Shown here: piece after piece, positions 53,693-63,113 of the stretch
Position numbering within the stretch: position 1 is the first letter of the stretch
Layout of the letters: each line of letters starts with the position of its first letter
NCBI GenBank assembly: GCA_964541895.1
Contig: CAZISM010000007.1
Span: 1-64,000 of the forward strand
Length of the DNA stretch: 64,000 nt
DNA from: CAZISM01 sp964541895
GTDB lineage: Bacteria > Zhuqueibacterota > Zhuqueibacteria > Residuimicrobiales > Residuimicrobiaceae
Direction: 5' to 3'
Position numbers and translations under genes: made by a program
The notes under the pieces: model-generated
The model's database searches: none
What the model was told of the DNA's origin: nothing
What the model saw: only the letters and a program-made list of their open reading frames with translations

Positions 53693-55828
53693 ATGATAGT
53701 ATACCACCTTACCAGCAAGGACAGTCTCAAGCGTTATCTTTCCAGCGGATTGCTACGGTCCGACAAACGGTTTTATGTGTTCGACCGTTGGGATCTGATC
53801 GAGATCATCCTGGAGGCGCTTATCCTGGAATCCTTACAGCCGGATTCCGCCTATGAGGATTCACGCATCCTGGTGCTGGACGTCGACCAGGATATCCTGC
53901 TGGCCAGTCCGATTCCCGCTGCGCAACTGCCGGTCACCATTACCGAAGCCGGGCACACTCTTTTGCAGGCCCATTCTTATTATCTGGAAACCGATCTGCT
54001 GCCCAATCGTATTATCGCGATAAAGGATGCGCTGGGTAACAAGTCGGAACCGGTCCAGGAGGGCACGGTAAAGCGCTACAGCCCTGTGCTGCGTTTTCTC
54101 AGCTATGCCAAACCGTACTGGCGTTATTACCTGGTCGCTACGCTGGCCGGGATCGGCAAATTTCTCAGCCCGTTGATGTTTCCCTACCTGCTGCGTCTGG
54201 TGCTGGACGAAGTCGTGCCCAACACGATGATCGGCGTTGCCGAGCAGAGCCGGGAAATCACCCGGCTGGTTTTGATACTGCTGGGCGTAAACATCTTTTG
54301 GCTCGTTGCCTGCTACTTTCGCGGCTGGTATACGGCCAAGGCCGGCCACAGCATGATCAGGGATTTGCGCGTCGCTCTGTTCAATCACGTGCAGCGCCTT
54401 TCGCATCAGTTTTTTGCCCGCCGCCAGAGCGGCTCCATCGTTTCCCGGGTGGTGAATGATATTGCCCAGGCGCAGAATTTCGTCGGCTCGGCGCTCACCA
54501 ATGTGTGGATGGACGGTATTCTGCTGCTGGCGCTGTTGTTCGTGCTGTTGAATCTGCATCCGCAATTGACGCTGGTGTCGATTGCGCTGCTGCCGATCTA
54601 TCTGTTCTCCATCAAAAAGCTCGGCGGCAAAATACGCATGGCCAGCCGGGAGGTGCAGCAGCGGGTGGAGGTCATCTCCGGCGGCCTGCAGGAAAAGATC
54701 GCGGGAGTGACCATCATAAAAGGCTTTACCCGCGAGTCGGAAGAGTCCTATGCCTTTAATTCGCAGGCCACCAAATTGTATCATCGCGTGCTGCGTTCCA
54801 TACAGTACTCTACGTTTAATGAGATGCTGGTGGGATTTGTCGTATTGACCGCGCCCGGTCTGGTGCTCTGGTTTGGCGGCCACCAGATTCTGCAAAAACA
54901 ACTCACCATCGGCGAACTGACCCAGTTTTTGCTTTATTTGGCCATGTTTTACGGGCCGTTGCAACGTCTGTCGGATCTTAATGTGCTCTTGTCCAATTCC
55001 CTGGCAGCGATCGAGCGAATTTTCGAGTACTTTGACATGCAACCGCAGGTCCAGGAATCGCCGAACGCCGTAGCTCCCCAACGGCTGCAGGGTGCCATAG
55101 AGTTCCATCAGGTATCGTTCAGCTACGATGCCGACCGGCCGGCTTTGACCGGCATCGATTTGAACATCGCCGCCGGAGAGACCGTCGCCTTTGTTGGCGC
55201 CAGCGGTTCCGGCAAATCAACCATGGCCAACCTGATTCCCCGATTTTACGATCCCACCTCAGGATGGATCTCGCTGGATGGTACAGACCTGCGCCGGCTT
55301 AAATTGGCCGGCCTGCGCGAGCAGATCGGCATCGTGAATCAGGAGACCATTCTTTTTTCCGGAACCGTGCAGGAAAATCTGCTCCTGGCCAAACCGACCG
55401 CCACGGCCGCTGAATTGCGCGAAGCGCTGATCGCGGCCAACGCCTGGGAGTTTGTCATGGAATTGCCGGAAGGCTTATGGACGGAAATCGGCGAACGCGG
55501 CGCCTCCCTTTCCGGCGGACAAAAACAGCGCCTGGCCATCGCCCGTGCTTTTCTCAAGAATCCACGCATCCTCATTCTCGATGAGGCGACCTCGGCGCTG
55601 GATTCCAGATCGGAACATCAGATTCAAGAGGCGCTTTCCCGGCTGTTGAAAGACAGAACATCCATCGTCATAGCCCACCGCTTGAGTACGGTCGTCAACG
55701 CCCACTGCATTGTGGTGCTGGACAAAGGGGCTATCATCGAAACCGGCACCCACGCCGACCTCTTGGCTCGCAACGGTCTCTACCGGCAACTCTATGATGA
55801 ACAATTTTTTCATCTGCAAACCATATAG
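53693..55828 (+). CDS. ABC exporter with extra N-terminal domain (possibly ART-like)
   Basis: A 711-residue protein. Residues about 145-430 are a type IV exporter membrane domain and 455-700 the ATPase: Walker A GASGSGKST near 502-510, signature LSGGQKQRL near 605, Walker B ILILDEATSALD near 625. Before the first helix lie about 125 extra residues beginning MIVYHLTSKDSLKRYL with SSGL near 17-20, then a beta-rich tail (RILVLDVDQD, PNRIIAIKD). The YH-T start and the GL step resemble ADP-ribosyltransferase-fold proteins such as DarT/KptA types, but this is a pattern match only. The ATG lacks a clear ribosome site. It precedes the PLP decarboxylase by two bases. Confidence 0.85.
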   Translation: MIVYHLTSKDSLKRYLSSGLLRSDKRFYVFDRWDLIEIILEALILESLQPDSAYEDSRILVLDVDQDILLASPIPAAQLPVTITEAGHTLLQAHSYYLETDLLPNRIIAIKDALGNKSEPVQEGTVKRYSPVLRFLSYAKPYWRYYLVATLAGIGKFLSPLMFPYLLRLVLDEVVPNTMIGVAEQSREITRLVLILLGVNIFWLVACYFRGWYTAKAGHSMIRDLRVALFNHVQRLSHQFFARRQSGSIVSRVVNDIAQAQNFVGSALTNVWMDGILLLALLFVLLNLHPQLTLVSIALLPIYLFSIKKLGGKIRMASREVQQRVEVISGGLQEKIAGVTIIKGFTRESEESYAFNSQATKLYHRVLRSIQYSTFNEMLVGFVVLTAPGLVLWFGGHQILQKQLTIGELTQFLLYLAMFYGPLQRLSDLNVLLSNSLAAIERIFEYFDMQPQVQESPNAVAPQRLQGAIEFHQVSFSYDADRPALTGIDLNIAAGETVAFVGASGSGKSTMANLIPRFYDPTSGWISLDGTDLRRLKLAGLREQIGIVNQETILFSGTVQENLLLAKPTATAAELREALIAANAWEFVMELPEGLWTEIGERGASLSGGQKQRLAIARAFLKNPRILILDEATSALDSRSEHQIQEALSRLLKDRTSIVIAHRLSTVVNAHCIVVLDKGAIIETGTHADLLARNGLYRQLYDEQFFHLQTI

Positions 55829-55836
55829 GAGTGACT

Positions 55837-57270
55837 TTGTTCGAATCCAAGCACATGACACCCGATGAATTCAGAACCTGCGGCCATGCTCTGGTCGATT
55901 GGATCGCCCGTTATTACGAAACCGTGCAGGATAGACCGGTGTTATCGCAAGTGACGCCCGGTCAGATTCGAGCGCAGCTTCCTGACCATGCACCGATGCA
56001 GGGCGAACCTTTCGAGCAGATGCTGAAAGATGTTGATACTATCATTATGCCCGGCATCACCCATTGGCAATCGCCCAACTTTTTTGCTTTTTTTCCAGCC
56101 AACACCTCGTTTCCTTCCATACTGGGTGAATTGCTCTCTGCCGGGCTGGGCGTGCAGGGTATGCTGTGGGCCACCAGTCCGGCCTGCACCGAATTGGAAA
56201 CACAGGTTATGGATTGGATCGTTGAAATGATGGACTTGCCTCAGGCCTTTCGATCTACATCCACCGGCGGTGGTGTCATCCAGGACTCAGCCTCCAGCGC
56301 AGTGCTCTGCGCCATCCTGGCAGCTCGAGAGCGCAAAAGCAAACTGGTCACAAACGAAGCGGGCTGCAACGGCGCCCTGGTGGCGTACGCGTCCACCCAG
56401 GCCCACTCGTCCATCGAAAAAGCCATTAAAATAGCCGGTATCGGCCGGAAAAATCTCTGCCTGGTGGACGTCGATGAAACCTTTGCCTTGCGGCCGGAGC
56501 TGCTAAAAGAAAAAATCGGGCAGGATCGGCGCGCCGGCAAAATTCCCTTTTTCGTCGCTGCCACCATCGGCACCACCTCTTCCAACGCCATGGATCCATT
56601 ACCGGCCATCGGCCGCATAGCCAGAGACGAAGGGCTGTGGTTCCATGTGGACGGCGCCATGGCCGGCTCGGCTGCCGTCTGTCCGGAATTTCGTCGCTTT
56701 CAGGCCGGCCTGGAATATGCCGACAGCTATGCCTTTAATCCGCACAAGTGGCTGTTCACCAACTTTGACTGTTCCTGCTTTTTTGTCGCCAACCGGGCCG
56801 ACCTGATCAACAGCCTCAGCATACTGCCTGAATACCTGCGGAACAAAGCCACCGAGTCCGGCGCTGTGTTTGATTATCGCGACTGGCAGATATCCCTTGG
56901 CCGCCGTTTTCGTTCTTTAAAACTGTGGTTTGTCATCCGGCATTATGGTGTGCAGGGACTGCAGGAGCACGTCCGCCGCCATGTGCAGCTGGCGCAGGAC
57001 CTCGCCAGACAGATCCAGGTGGATGCACGCTTTGAACTGGTATTGGAGCCGCCGTTGAATCTGCTCTGCTTTCGGCTGAAAGGAGGGGACGACCTCAACC
57101 AAAAGCTCATGGACCGTCTCAACCAGAGCGGCAAGCTCTATCTCACCCACACCAGGCTGGCTGATCGAATGGTGTTGCGGATGTGCATCGCCTCGAGCCA
57201 GACCGATGAGGTTCATGTAGACCAGGCCTGGCAGCTGATAACGGCCACAGCCGCACAATTGGCAAGTTAG
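55837..57270 (+). CDS. PLP-dependent group II (aromatic L-amino acid type) decarboxylase
   Basis: A 477-residue fold-type I enzyme of the aromatic-L-amino-acid/tyrosine/tryptophan decarboxylase group. The PLP lysine is in FNPHKWLFTN near residue 305, and other family blocks are WQSPNFFAFFPAN, VHVDGAMAGSA-like FHVDGAMAGSA, and IGTTSSNAMDP. I use the TTG at 55837, because AGGAG lies five bases upstream; the GTG at 55831 is part of that ribosome site, and an ATG at 55855 is another option. It is probably cotranscribed with the ABC exporter, from which it is separated by only eight bases, which suggests that the amine product may be exported. That link is inference. Confidence 0.9.
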   Translation: MFESKHMTPDEFRTCGHALVDWIARYYETVQDRPVLSQVTPGQIRAQLPDHAPMQGEPFEQMLKDVDTIIMPGITHWQSPNFFAFFPANTSFPSILGELLSAGLGVQGMLWATSPACTELETQVMDWIVEMMDLPQAFRSTSTGGGVIQDSASSAVLCAILAARERKSKLVTNEAGCNGALVAYASTQAHSSIEKAIKIAGIGRKNLCLVDVDETFALRPELLKEKIGQDRRAGKIPFFVAATIGTTSSNAMDPLPAIGRIARDEGLWFHVDGAMAGSAAVCPEFRRFQAGLEYADSYAFNPHKWLFTNFDCSCFFVANRADLINSLSILPEYLRNKATESGAVFDYRDWQISLGRRFRSLKLWFVIRHYGVQGLQEHVRRHVQLAQDLARQIQVDARFELVLEPPLNLLCFRLKGGDDLNQKLMDRLNQSGKLYLTHTRLADRMVLRMCIASSQTDEVHVDQAWQLITATAAQLAS

Positions 57271-57295
57271 AGTTTTATTATTATTGGAGTTGAAT

Positions 57296-58597
57296 ATGAA
57301 AGAATCCGGCAAAGGACCGAAATCGTCGAAAAATGATACCATCACCATGGCCGTGATCGGCATCAACGGCCAGGGCAAAAGCCATTTGCAGTGCTTTAGC
57401 GCTATAAAGGGTGTGCAGATAAAAACCATATGCGAAGTCGATGAGCGCATCTGGCCGGCTGCCGGGGCTTTTGCGGAGAAATGCGGATCACCTAATGTGA
57501 AACTTGAAGCAGATGTCCGCCGCGTTCTCGATGATCCGGACATTGACGCCATCTCGGTGGCCACTCCCAACCACTGGCATAGCCTGATGGCTATCTGGGC
57601 ATGCCAGGCCGGCAAGGACGTCTATGTGGAAAAGCCGGTTTCTCATAATATCTTTGAAGGCCGGCAGGCTGTCAAAGCGGCACGCCGTTACGGCCGCATT
57701 GTGGTGGCCGGCATGCAACAGCGGAGCTTTCCACATGTGCAGGAAGCCATGCGCCTGCTGCGGCAGGGGGTGATCGGAGAGGTCCATCGCGCCAGAGCGC
57801 TCTGTTTCAAGCCAAGGGGCGATATCGGCAGAAAAGCGCAACAGCAAGTGCCTGCCGGGCTGCATTACAACTTGTGGCTTGGCCCGGCGACCTACAGACC
57901 GTTTACAGAAAACTATGTCCACTATAACTGGCACTGGTTTTGGGATTTTGGCAATGGCGATATCGGCAATCAGGGCGTTCATGAAATGGACACAGCCCGT
58001 TGGGGGCTTGGCAAAACCTCGCTGCCGCGCAAGGTCTATTCAAGCGGCGGCCTGTTCAGCTATGATTGTGACCAGGAAACCCCCAACTGCCAGATCGCCA
58101 CGTTTCAGTGGGAAGACGGCAAAGTACTGAATTTCGAAGTTCGTGGCCTGGACACTAACGAAGAACAGGGCATGTCCATCGGCAATCTGTTTTATGGCTC
58201 TCTGGGGTGGATGAAGGTCGATATAGACGGCTTTCAAACCTTTCTCGGCCGACACAACGAGCCCGGGCCGGCCATGAACGCTGTGGTGGATCAAAAGCGG
58301 ACGGCCATCGGCGGGCCCAAGGGTTTCATCGAAGGCAACGCCCATGAGACTTCCCGCTTTATGCATCGCGAGAATTTCATTCAGGCTATACGCCGCCGCA
58401 CAGCCGATTCTGTTTTTGCCGATATCGAGGAAGGACACCTTTCATCGGCGTTGTGCCATCTGGCCAATATTTCCTATCGCCTCAAACGTCAGCTGCTGTT
58501 CGATCCTGGCCGGGAACGATTTGTCAACGATGACCAGGCTGACCATTATCTGACCCGGTCTTACCGCTACCCCTTCACAGTACCTGACGAGCTTTAG
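57296..58597 (+). CDS. Cytoplasmic Gfo/Idh/MocA-family oxidoreductase
   Basis: A 433-residue protein with a Rossmann motif near the start (MAVIGINGQGKSH) and the EKP motif intact (EKPVSHN). Unlike the two other Gfo/Idh/MocA-type proteins in the window, it has no Tat signal, so it works in the cytoplasm. I use the ATG at 57296, which has GGAG six bases upstream; the TTG at 57284 is less likely. Later blocks include HWHSLMAIWACQAGKDVYVEKP and VAGMQQRSF, shown here only as pieces. It sits 25 bases after the decarboxylase and 64 before the GH2 gene. A sugar-modifying role is likely; substrate is unknown. Confidence 0.88.
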   Translation: MKESGKGPKSSKNDTITMAVIGINGQGKSHLQCFSAIKGVQIKTICEVDERIWPAAGAFAEKCGSPNVKLEADVRRVLDDPDIDAISVATPNHWHSLMAIWACQAGKDVYVEKPVSHNIFEGRQAVKAARRYGRIVVAGMQQRSFPHVQEAMRLLRQGVIGEVHRARALCFKPRGDIGRKAQQQVPAGLHYNLWLGPATYRPFTENYVHYNWHWFWDFGNGDIGNQGVHEMDTARWGLGKTSLPRKVYSSGGLFSYDCDQETPNCQIATFQWEDGKVLNFEVRGLDTNEEQGMSIGNLFYGSLGWMKVDIDGFQTFLGRHNEPGPAMNAVVDQKRTAIGGPKGFIEGNAHETSRFMHRENFIQAIRRRTADSVFADIEEGHLSSALCHLANISYRLKRQLLFDPGRERFVNDDQADHYLTRSYRYPFTVPDEL

Positions 58598-58661
58598 TGT
58601 GTCAACGCTATGGTAAGGCGGCTGTTTTTTTCATTCCTGGCATGTTGTTGAAAGGATTAGT

Positions 58662-61600
58662 ATGATTAAAAAATGTGGGGTGCTGCTGATTTGGGCCGGC
58701 ATGGCTCTGACCCGTCCTGTTCAGGACATCAACAGCTATATCGAAAATCCGGCCATGGTGGCGGAGAACCAGGAGCCGGCTCATGTTCCGCTGATGCCTT
58801 TTCCTGATGCACAACAGGCGAAATCTCTGGATTGGAGCACATCGCCCTTTTATCACTCTTTGGACGGTCAATGGGCGTTCAAATGGGTTCCGCGGCCGGA
58901 ACAGGTGCCATGCGAATTTTATCAAGCCGATTATCCGGATCAGGGGTGGGATCGCATTGCCGTTCCAGGCACCTGGCAGATGCAGGGCTATGATCATATC
59001 ATTTATCGAAACATACCCATGGAGCTGACCCCCTATGACCCGCCGCGGGTGCCTGATGTTTTCAATCCCACCGGATGCTACCGCCGCACGTTTAAGGTGC
59101 CGGAGAGCTGGCAGGGAAGACAGATTCTGCTCCACTTTGACGGCGTGCAGGCGGCGTCCTTCGTATGGGTGAACGGCCGCTATGTCGGCTATGATGAAGA
59201 CGGCATGACCGACAGTGAATACAACATCACCCCCTATGTCAAATCCGGCGACAATACCCTGGCAGTGCAGGTGCTGCGATGGTGCGACGGCAGTTATCTT
59301 GAAGACCAGGACATGTGGCGCTTTTCCGGCATCTATCGTTCGGCCTATCTGTTCGCTGTTCCCAGCCTGCATATGCGTGATTATTTTATCAAAACCGATC
59401 TGGACGCAGAAAGGCGAAAAGCGACGCTGTCCATCGACGTCGAGACAGTCTCTTACAGCGGGGCCATGCCTGATCTCTATGCCATCCAGGCCGAGGTGAT
59501 CGACCCGGATGGTAAACCGGTTGCGCAATGGAAAACGACGGTTCGTCCCAAAAGCGGGCCGGTCAGCAAACATACGCTCAAGCAGGCTATCGACGCCCCC
59601 AAACTCTGGTCGGATGAAAAGCCGTATCGCTACACCCTGATTGTAAGCCTGCTGTCGGCAAAAGATGAAATTCTGGAAGCGCTCAGCCAGAAATTCGGCA
59701 TTCGTACCATCACCGTGGCTAACGGCCAGTTGCTGGTCAACGGGCGCGCAGTGGATTTCAAGGGTGTGAATCGCCATGAACATCACCCCGACCTGGGCCG
59801 AACCATGACCCTGGAGATGATGCACAAAGACGCCCGGCTGATGAAGCAGTTCAACATCAACGCGGTGCGGCATTCTCACTATCCCAATGATCCGCGCTGG
59901 TACGAAATCTGCGATGAATACGGCATCTATATCTGCGACGAAGTGAACGCCGAATGCCATTATGGCCAGGAGTATCTGGCCGATACACCGGGCTGGGAAG
60001 CCGCTTTCATGGATCGATTCGAGCACATGGTGCAACGGGCAAAAAATTCCTGCAGTGTCATTTTTTGGAGCACCGGCAACGAGTGCGGTCTGGGACAGGC
60101 CCATTATTTGATGGCCGACTATGCCCGTCGGGTGGATCCCACCCGTGTTCTCTATCATCAGTCCAACCGGCCGGATGGAGAAGCGCCGTTTGTAGATGTT
60201 CTCGGGCCGCGCTATCCTACTCCCGCTTCACTGCGTTTGATCGGCTCAGGCCCTGGAAAACCGGTGGTGATGGGCGAATACGCCCATGCCATGGAAAACA
60301 GTCTCGGCCATTTCGATGAATTCTGGCAGGTCATTCACGATTCACCCAGACTGCAGGGCGGTTTCGTTTGGGACTGGGTTGATCAGGGTTTGCGTCAGAC
60401 GCGCGTCACTACGCCAAATCGCGGCCATGCCGCCACGGAGGCGGTGTACTTTGGCCGTCCGCAGACGGTGGCTGGCCAGAGCGGCCAGGCCATAGCGTTG
60501 AGCGGCATCGACGATTGGGTGGAGCTGTACGATGATCCGGCACTCGACATCACCGGCAGCCAATTGACGGTGTGCGCTCGGTTGTATCCGCGCGGCTTTT
60601 ACAGCTCCAATCCCATTGTCGCCAAAGGCGATCATCAGTTCGGCCTGCTGCAGAGCGACGAAAAGACACTGGAATTTTATATTCAGGATCAACAAAAGCG
60701 CATCGCCGTGACCGGGCCGGTGCCCGCCAACTGGGATTTCAACTGGCATACGGTAACAGGCGTCTATAACGGCTCCGCGCTTGTCTTGTATCTGGATGGC
60801 AAGCCGTTGGCCGAACAGCCGTACGCCGGCCAAATCACCTCCTGCCGTTTTCCCGTCAATATCGGACGGAATGCCGAGCTGCATCACGAACAGTTTCAAG
60901 GCTGGATTTCCAATGCCATTTTTGACCATGTGCGCCTGTACGACCGGGTTCTGACCGCAGAGGAGATAAAGGCACTGCCGGTTGCGCCTGATGCGCACAC
61001 ACGACTCTGGCTCGATTTCGATGAATCGGCCAGCCAGGGCGATTATTTTGGTTATGGCTCGAGCAATTTCCTGATCAACGGCGTTATCTTTGCCGACCGT
61101 ACCCCGCAACCCGAATTGTGGCAGATGAAAAAAAGCCATGAGCCGATCTCTGTCCGTGCGGTGGATCTGCACCGGGGCGAACTGGAGATTACAAATCGAT
61201 TCGCCTTTACCTCGCTGGAAGAAATCGATGCCGGCTGGCGTATTGAGGCGGACGGAGAGATCCTTCAGCAGGGGACTCTGAGTCTCAGCGCAGGGCCGCA
61301 GAAAAGCCAGCCTGTTCGCGTGCCGTATGCATGGCCGCAGGCACAACCGTCTACAGAGTACTGGCTGATGCTCACTTTTCGGATCAGGAAGGCGCAGCCG
61401 GGATTAGAAGCCGGTCATGAATGGACCTTTGCCCAATTCAAACTGCCCACGGCGGCGGTCGCGGCGCCGGCTGCGCCGGCTGCGAAATCATCGGCGAAAA
61501 TCATCCGCGAAACACAGCGACTGGTCATCGCCTTTCCGGACCGCCAATACGTTTTTGATAAAAAAAGCGGCCGCCTGATCGATCTTTCGTTTCAAGGGCA

Positions 61601-62408
61601 GGATCTGCTCGACGCGGGGCCGCAACTCAACCTTTGGCGCGCCCCCATTTCCAATGAATACGTTGATTGGGGAACAGCCGAAGTCCGCGACATGTGGGCA
61701 GCGGGGCTGGACCGGATGGAGCATGAACTGCTTTCCATAAACAGCGAAGAGCTGGAGAACGGCCGCATCCACGTCATCGTCAGCACGCGCAGTCAGGCTA
61801 AAGGCATTCCCGAGGGTTATGACAATACCTATTCCTATCTCTTTATGCCCTCCGGAGAGGTCTGCTTAACTCACAAAGCCATACCCTTTGGCAGATTGAA
61901 CGTTGACTGGCTGCCGAAGATGGGGCTGCAGCTGCGGATGCCGGAATCATTCCAGAGTCTGTCCTGGTATGGCAAGGGGCCGTTTGAAACCTATCCGGAT
62001 CGAAACAGTGGCGCAAAAATTGCCGTTTATTCCGGAACCGTGGCTGATCAGTATGTTCCTTATACACGTCCCATGGAGCAGGGTAACAAAACAGAGGTGC
62101 GCTGGCTGGCGATGACGAATGAAGCCGGTTTCGGTTTGGTCTTTGTTGCCATGCCGGAGATGAACGTCAGCGTGACGCTGTTCGACAATTGGGATCGCGC
62201 CCGGCATCCATTTCAACTGCTCAAGTGTGGTGCGGTGATCGTGAACCTGGATCATCAGGTCACGGGCGTCGGTGATACGCCCAATCCGGTCCTGCCGCAG
62301 TATCGTACCTATCCGCAGGCCTTTGAATATAGCGTGAAAATGGCGCCCTTCTCACTGCAGCAAATCAAACCGGCGCAATTGGCAAAACGCATAATCCCAT
62401 TGCTTTAA
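58662..62408 (+). CDS. GH2 beta-galactosidase with inserted LamG-like domain
   Basis: A 1248-residue enzyme. After a short signal-like start come the sugar-binding and immunoglobulin-like domains, then the TIM barrel with acid/base Glu474 in WSTGNECGLG and nucleophile Glu539 in MGEYAHAMENS. Inside the barrel, between FVWDWVDQGL and GSSNFLINGVI, about 190 residues (586-775) are replaced by a LamG/concanavalin-like domain (GQAIALSGIDDWVELYDD, FDHVRLYDRVLTAEEI). In LacZ the gap between those blocks is only short. The C-terminal domain follows (DPxLACZ-like PEL W, FETYPDRNSGAKIAVYSG). Family enzymes hydrolyse beta-galactosides; the insert may bind glycan. AAAGGAT supports the ATG. Confidence 0.9.
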   Translation: MIKKCGVLLIWAGMALTRPVQDINSYIENPAMVAENQEPAHVPLMPFPDAQQAKSLDWSTSPFYHSLDGQWAFKWVPRPEQVPCEFYQADYPDQGWDRIAVPGTWQMQGYDHIIYRNIPMELTPYDPPRVPDVFNPTGCYRRTFKVPESWQGRQILLHFDGVQAASFVWVNGRYVGYDEDGMTDSEYNITPYVKSGDNTLAVQVLRWCDGSYLEDQDMWRFSGIYRSAYLFAVPSLHMRDYFIKTDLDAERRKATLSIDVETVSYSGAMPDLYAIQAEVIDPDGKPVAQWKTTVRPKSGPVSKHTLKQAIDAPKLWSDEKPYRYTLIVSLLSAKDEILEALSQKFGIRTITVANGQLLVNGRAVDFKGVNRHEHHPDLGRTMTLEMMHKDARLMKQFNINAVRHSHYPNDPRWYEICDEYGIYICDEVNAECHYGQEYLADTPGWEAAFMDRFEHMVQRAKNSCSVIFWSTGNECGLGQAHYLMADYARRVDPTRVLYHQSNRPDGEAPFVDVLGPRYPTPASLRLIGSGPGKPVVMGEYAHAMENSLGHFDEFWQVIHDSPRLQGGFVWDWVDQGLRQTRVTTPNRGHAATEAVYFGRPQTVAGQSGQAIALSGIDDWVELYDDPALDITGSQLTVCARLYPRGFYSSNPIVAKGDHQFGLLQSDEKTLEFYIQDQQKRIAVTGPVPANWDFNWHTVTGVYNGSALVLYLDGKPLAEQPYAGQITSCRFPVNIGRNAELHHEQFQGWISNAIFDHVRLYDRVLTAEEIKALPVAPDAHTRLWLDFDESASQGDYFGYGSSNFLINGVIFADRTPQPELWQMKKSHEPISVRAVDLHRGELEITNRFAFTSLEEIDAGWRIEADGEILQQGTLSLSAGPQKSQPVRVPYAWPQAQPSTEYWLMLTFRIRKAQPGLEAGHEWTFAQFKLPTAAVAAPAAPAAKSSAKIIRETQRLVIAFPDRQYVFDKKSGRLIDLSFQGQDLLDAGPQLNLWRAPISNEYVDWGTAEVRDMWAAGLDRMEHELLSINSEELENGRIHVIVSTRSQAKGIPEGYDNTYSYLFMPSGEVCLTHKAIPFGRLNVDWLPKMGLQLRMPESFQSLSWYGKGPFETYPDRNSGAKIAVYSGTVADQYVPYTRPMEQGNKTEVRWLAMTNEAGFGLVFVAMPEMNVSVTLFDNWDRARHPFQLLKCGAVIVNLDHQVTGVGDTPNPVLPQYRTYPQAFEYSVKMAPFSLQQIKPAQLAKRIIPLL

Positions 62409-62453
62409 AACGCCTGATTTTGCAAATTGTCTGATTACGTAAAGGAGACCGTC

Positions 62454-63083
62454 ATGCAGCTCAAGGAAGCGATTGAACAGAGAGCCAGTATCCGCAAGTT
62501 CACTTTTGAAAAAGTAGCGCCGGACGATTTGGCTGAAATGGTGCGTCGTGCCGGATTGGCCCCCAGTATCAACAATGAGCAGCCCTGGAAGTTTATCGCC
62601 ATTCTCAAGCCGGAGCTGTTGCAGGCCATGGCCGATGCCGTGCAAGCCAGGCTGGATGAAATGTTCCCGGATGCGGGAAAGAGCCAGGATCGGGGCATAA
62701 AATCCACCATCGAATACTATTCGACTTTTTTCAGGGAGGCGCCGGCGTTGCTGGCTGTGCTGAGCAAGCCTTATGAAGCCATGATCGACAAATTGCTGCT
62801 GTTCCGCGGTCTTGCCCATGAGGACGTCAACGAGACGCGCAATCATCCCGATGTGCAGAGCATCGGCGCCGCTGTGCAGAATTTGCTGCTGTCCGCCGTG
62901 GATCTGGGATACGGCGCGTGCTGGCTCAGCGGTATGATGGTGGCGCGCCGGGAGCTGGAACGGCTGTTGCAGATCCAAGCGCCCTGGCATCTGGCGGCCT
63001 TTGTTGCCGTAGGCAAAGCGGCCGCCCCGGCCCGGCAGCGGGACAAAAAATCGATCGATGAAATTTTTACAATCATTTCCTGA
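62454..63083 (+). CDS. Nitroreductase-family flavoprotein
   Basis: A 209-residue protein of the nitroreductase/FMN oxidoreductase family. I use the ATG at 62454 because AAAGGAGAC lies directly upstream; a TTG at 62427 is a poorer choice. The family's start is seen (EAIEQRASIRKFTFEKV), then LAPSINNEQPWKFIAI for FMN binding, and the later block LGYGACWLSGMM. These dimeric enzymes reduce nitro compounds, quinones or other acceptors with NAD(P)H. The cellular substrate is not known. It lies between the GH2 gene and sucC, with no strong sign of an operon. Confidence 0.9.
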   Translation: MQLKEAIEQRASIRKFTFEKVAPDDLAEMVRRAGLAPSINNEQPWKFIAILKPELLQAMADAVQARLDEMFPDAGKSQDRGIKSTIEYYSTFFREAPALLAVLSKPYEAMIDKLLLFRGLAHEDVNETRNHPDVQSIGAAVQNLLLSAVDLGYGACWLSGMMVARRELERLLQIQAPWHLAAFVAVGKAAAPARQRDKKSIDEIFTIIS

Positions 63084-63113
63084 AACGCCCATGTCATCAA
63101 AAGGGAGGCTGGA

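Noticed and set aside
58608..60158. A 516-codon minus-strand open frame over the GH2 gene
   Set aside because: It is antisense to an enzyme with both catalytic residues; it has no recognisable domain.
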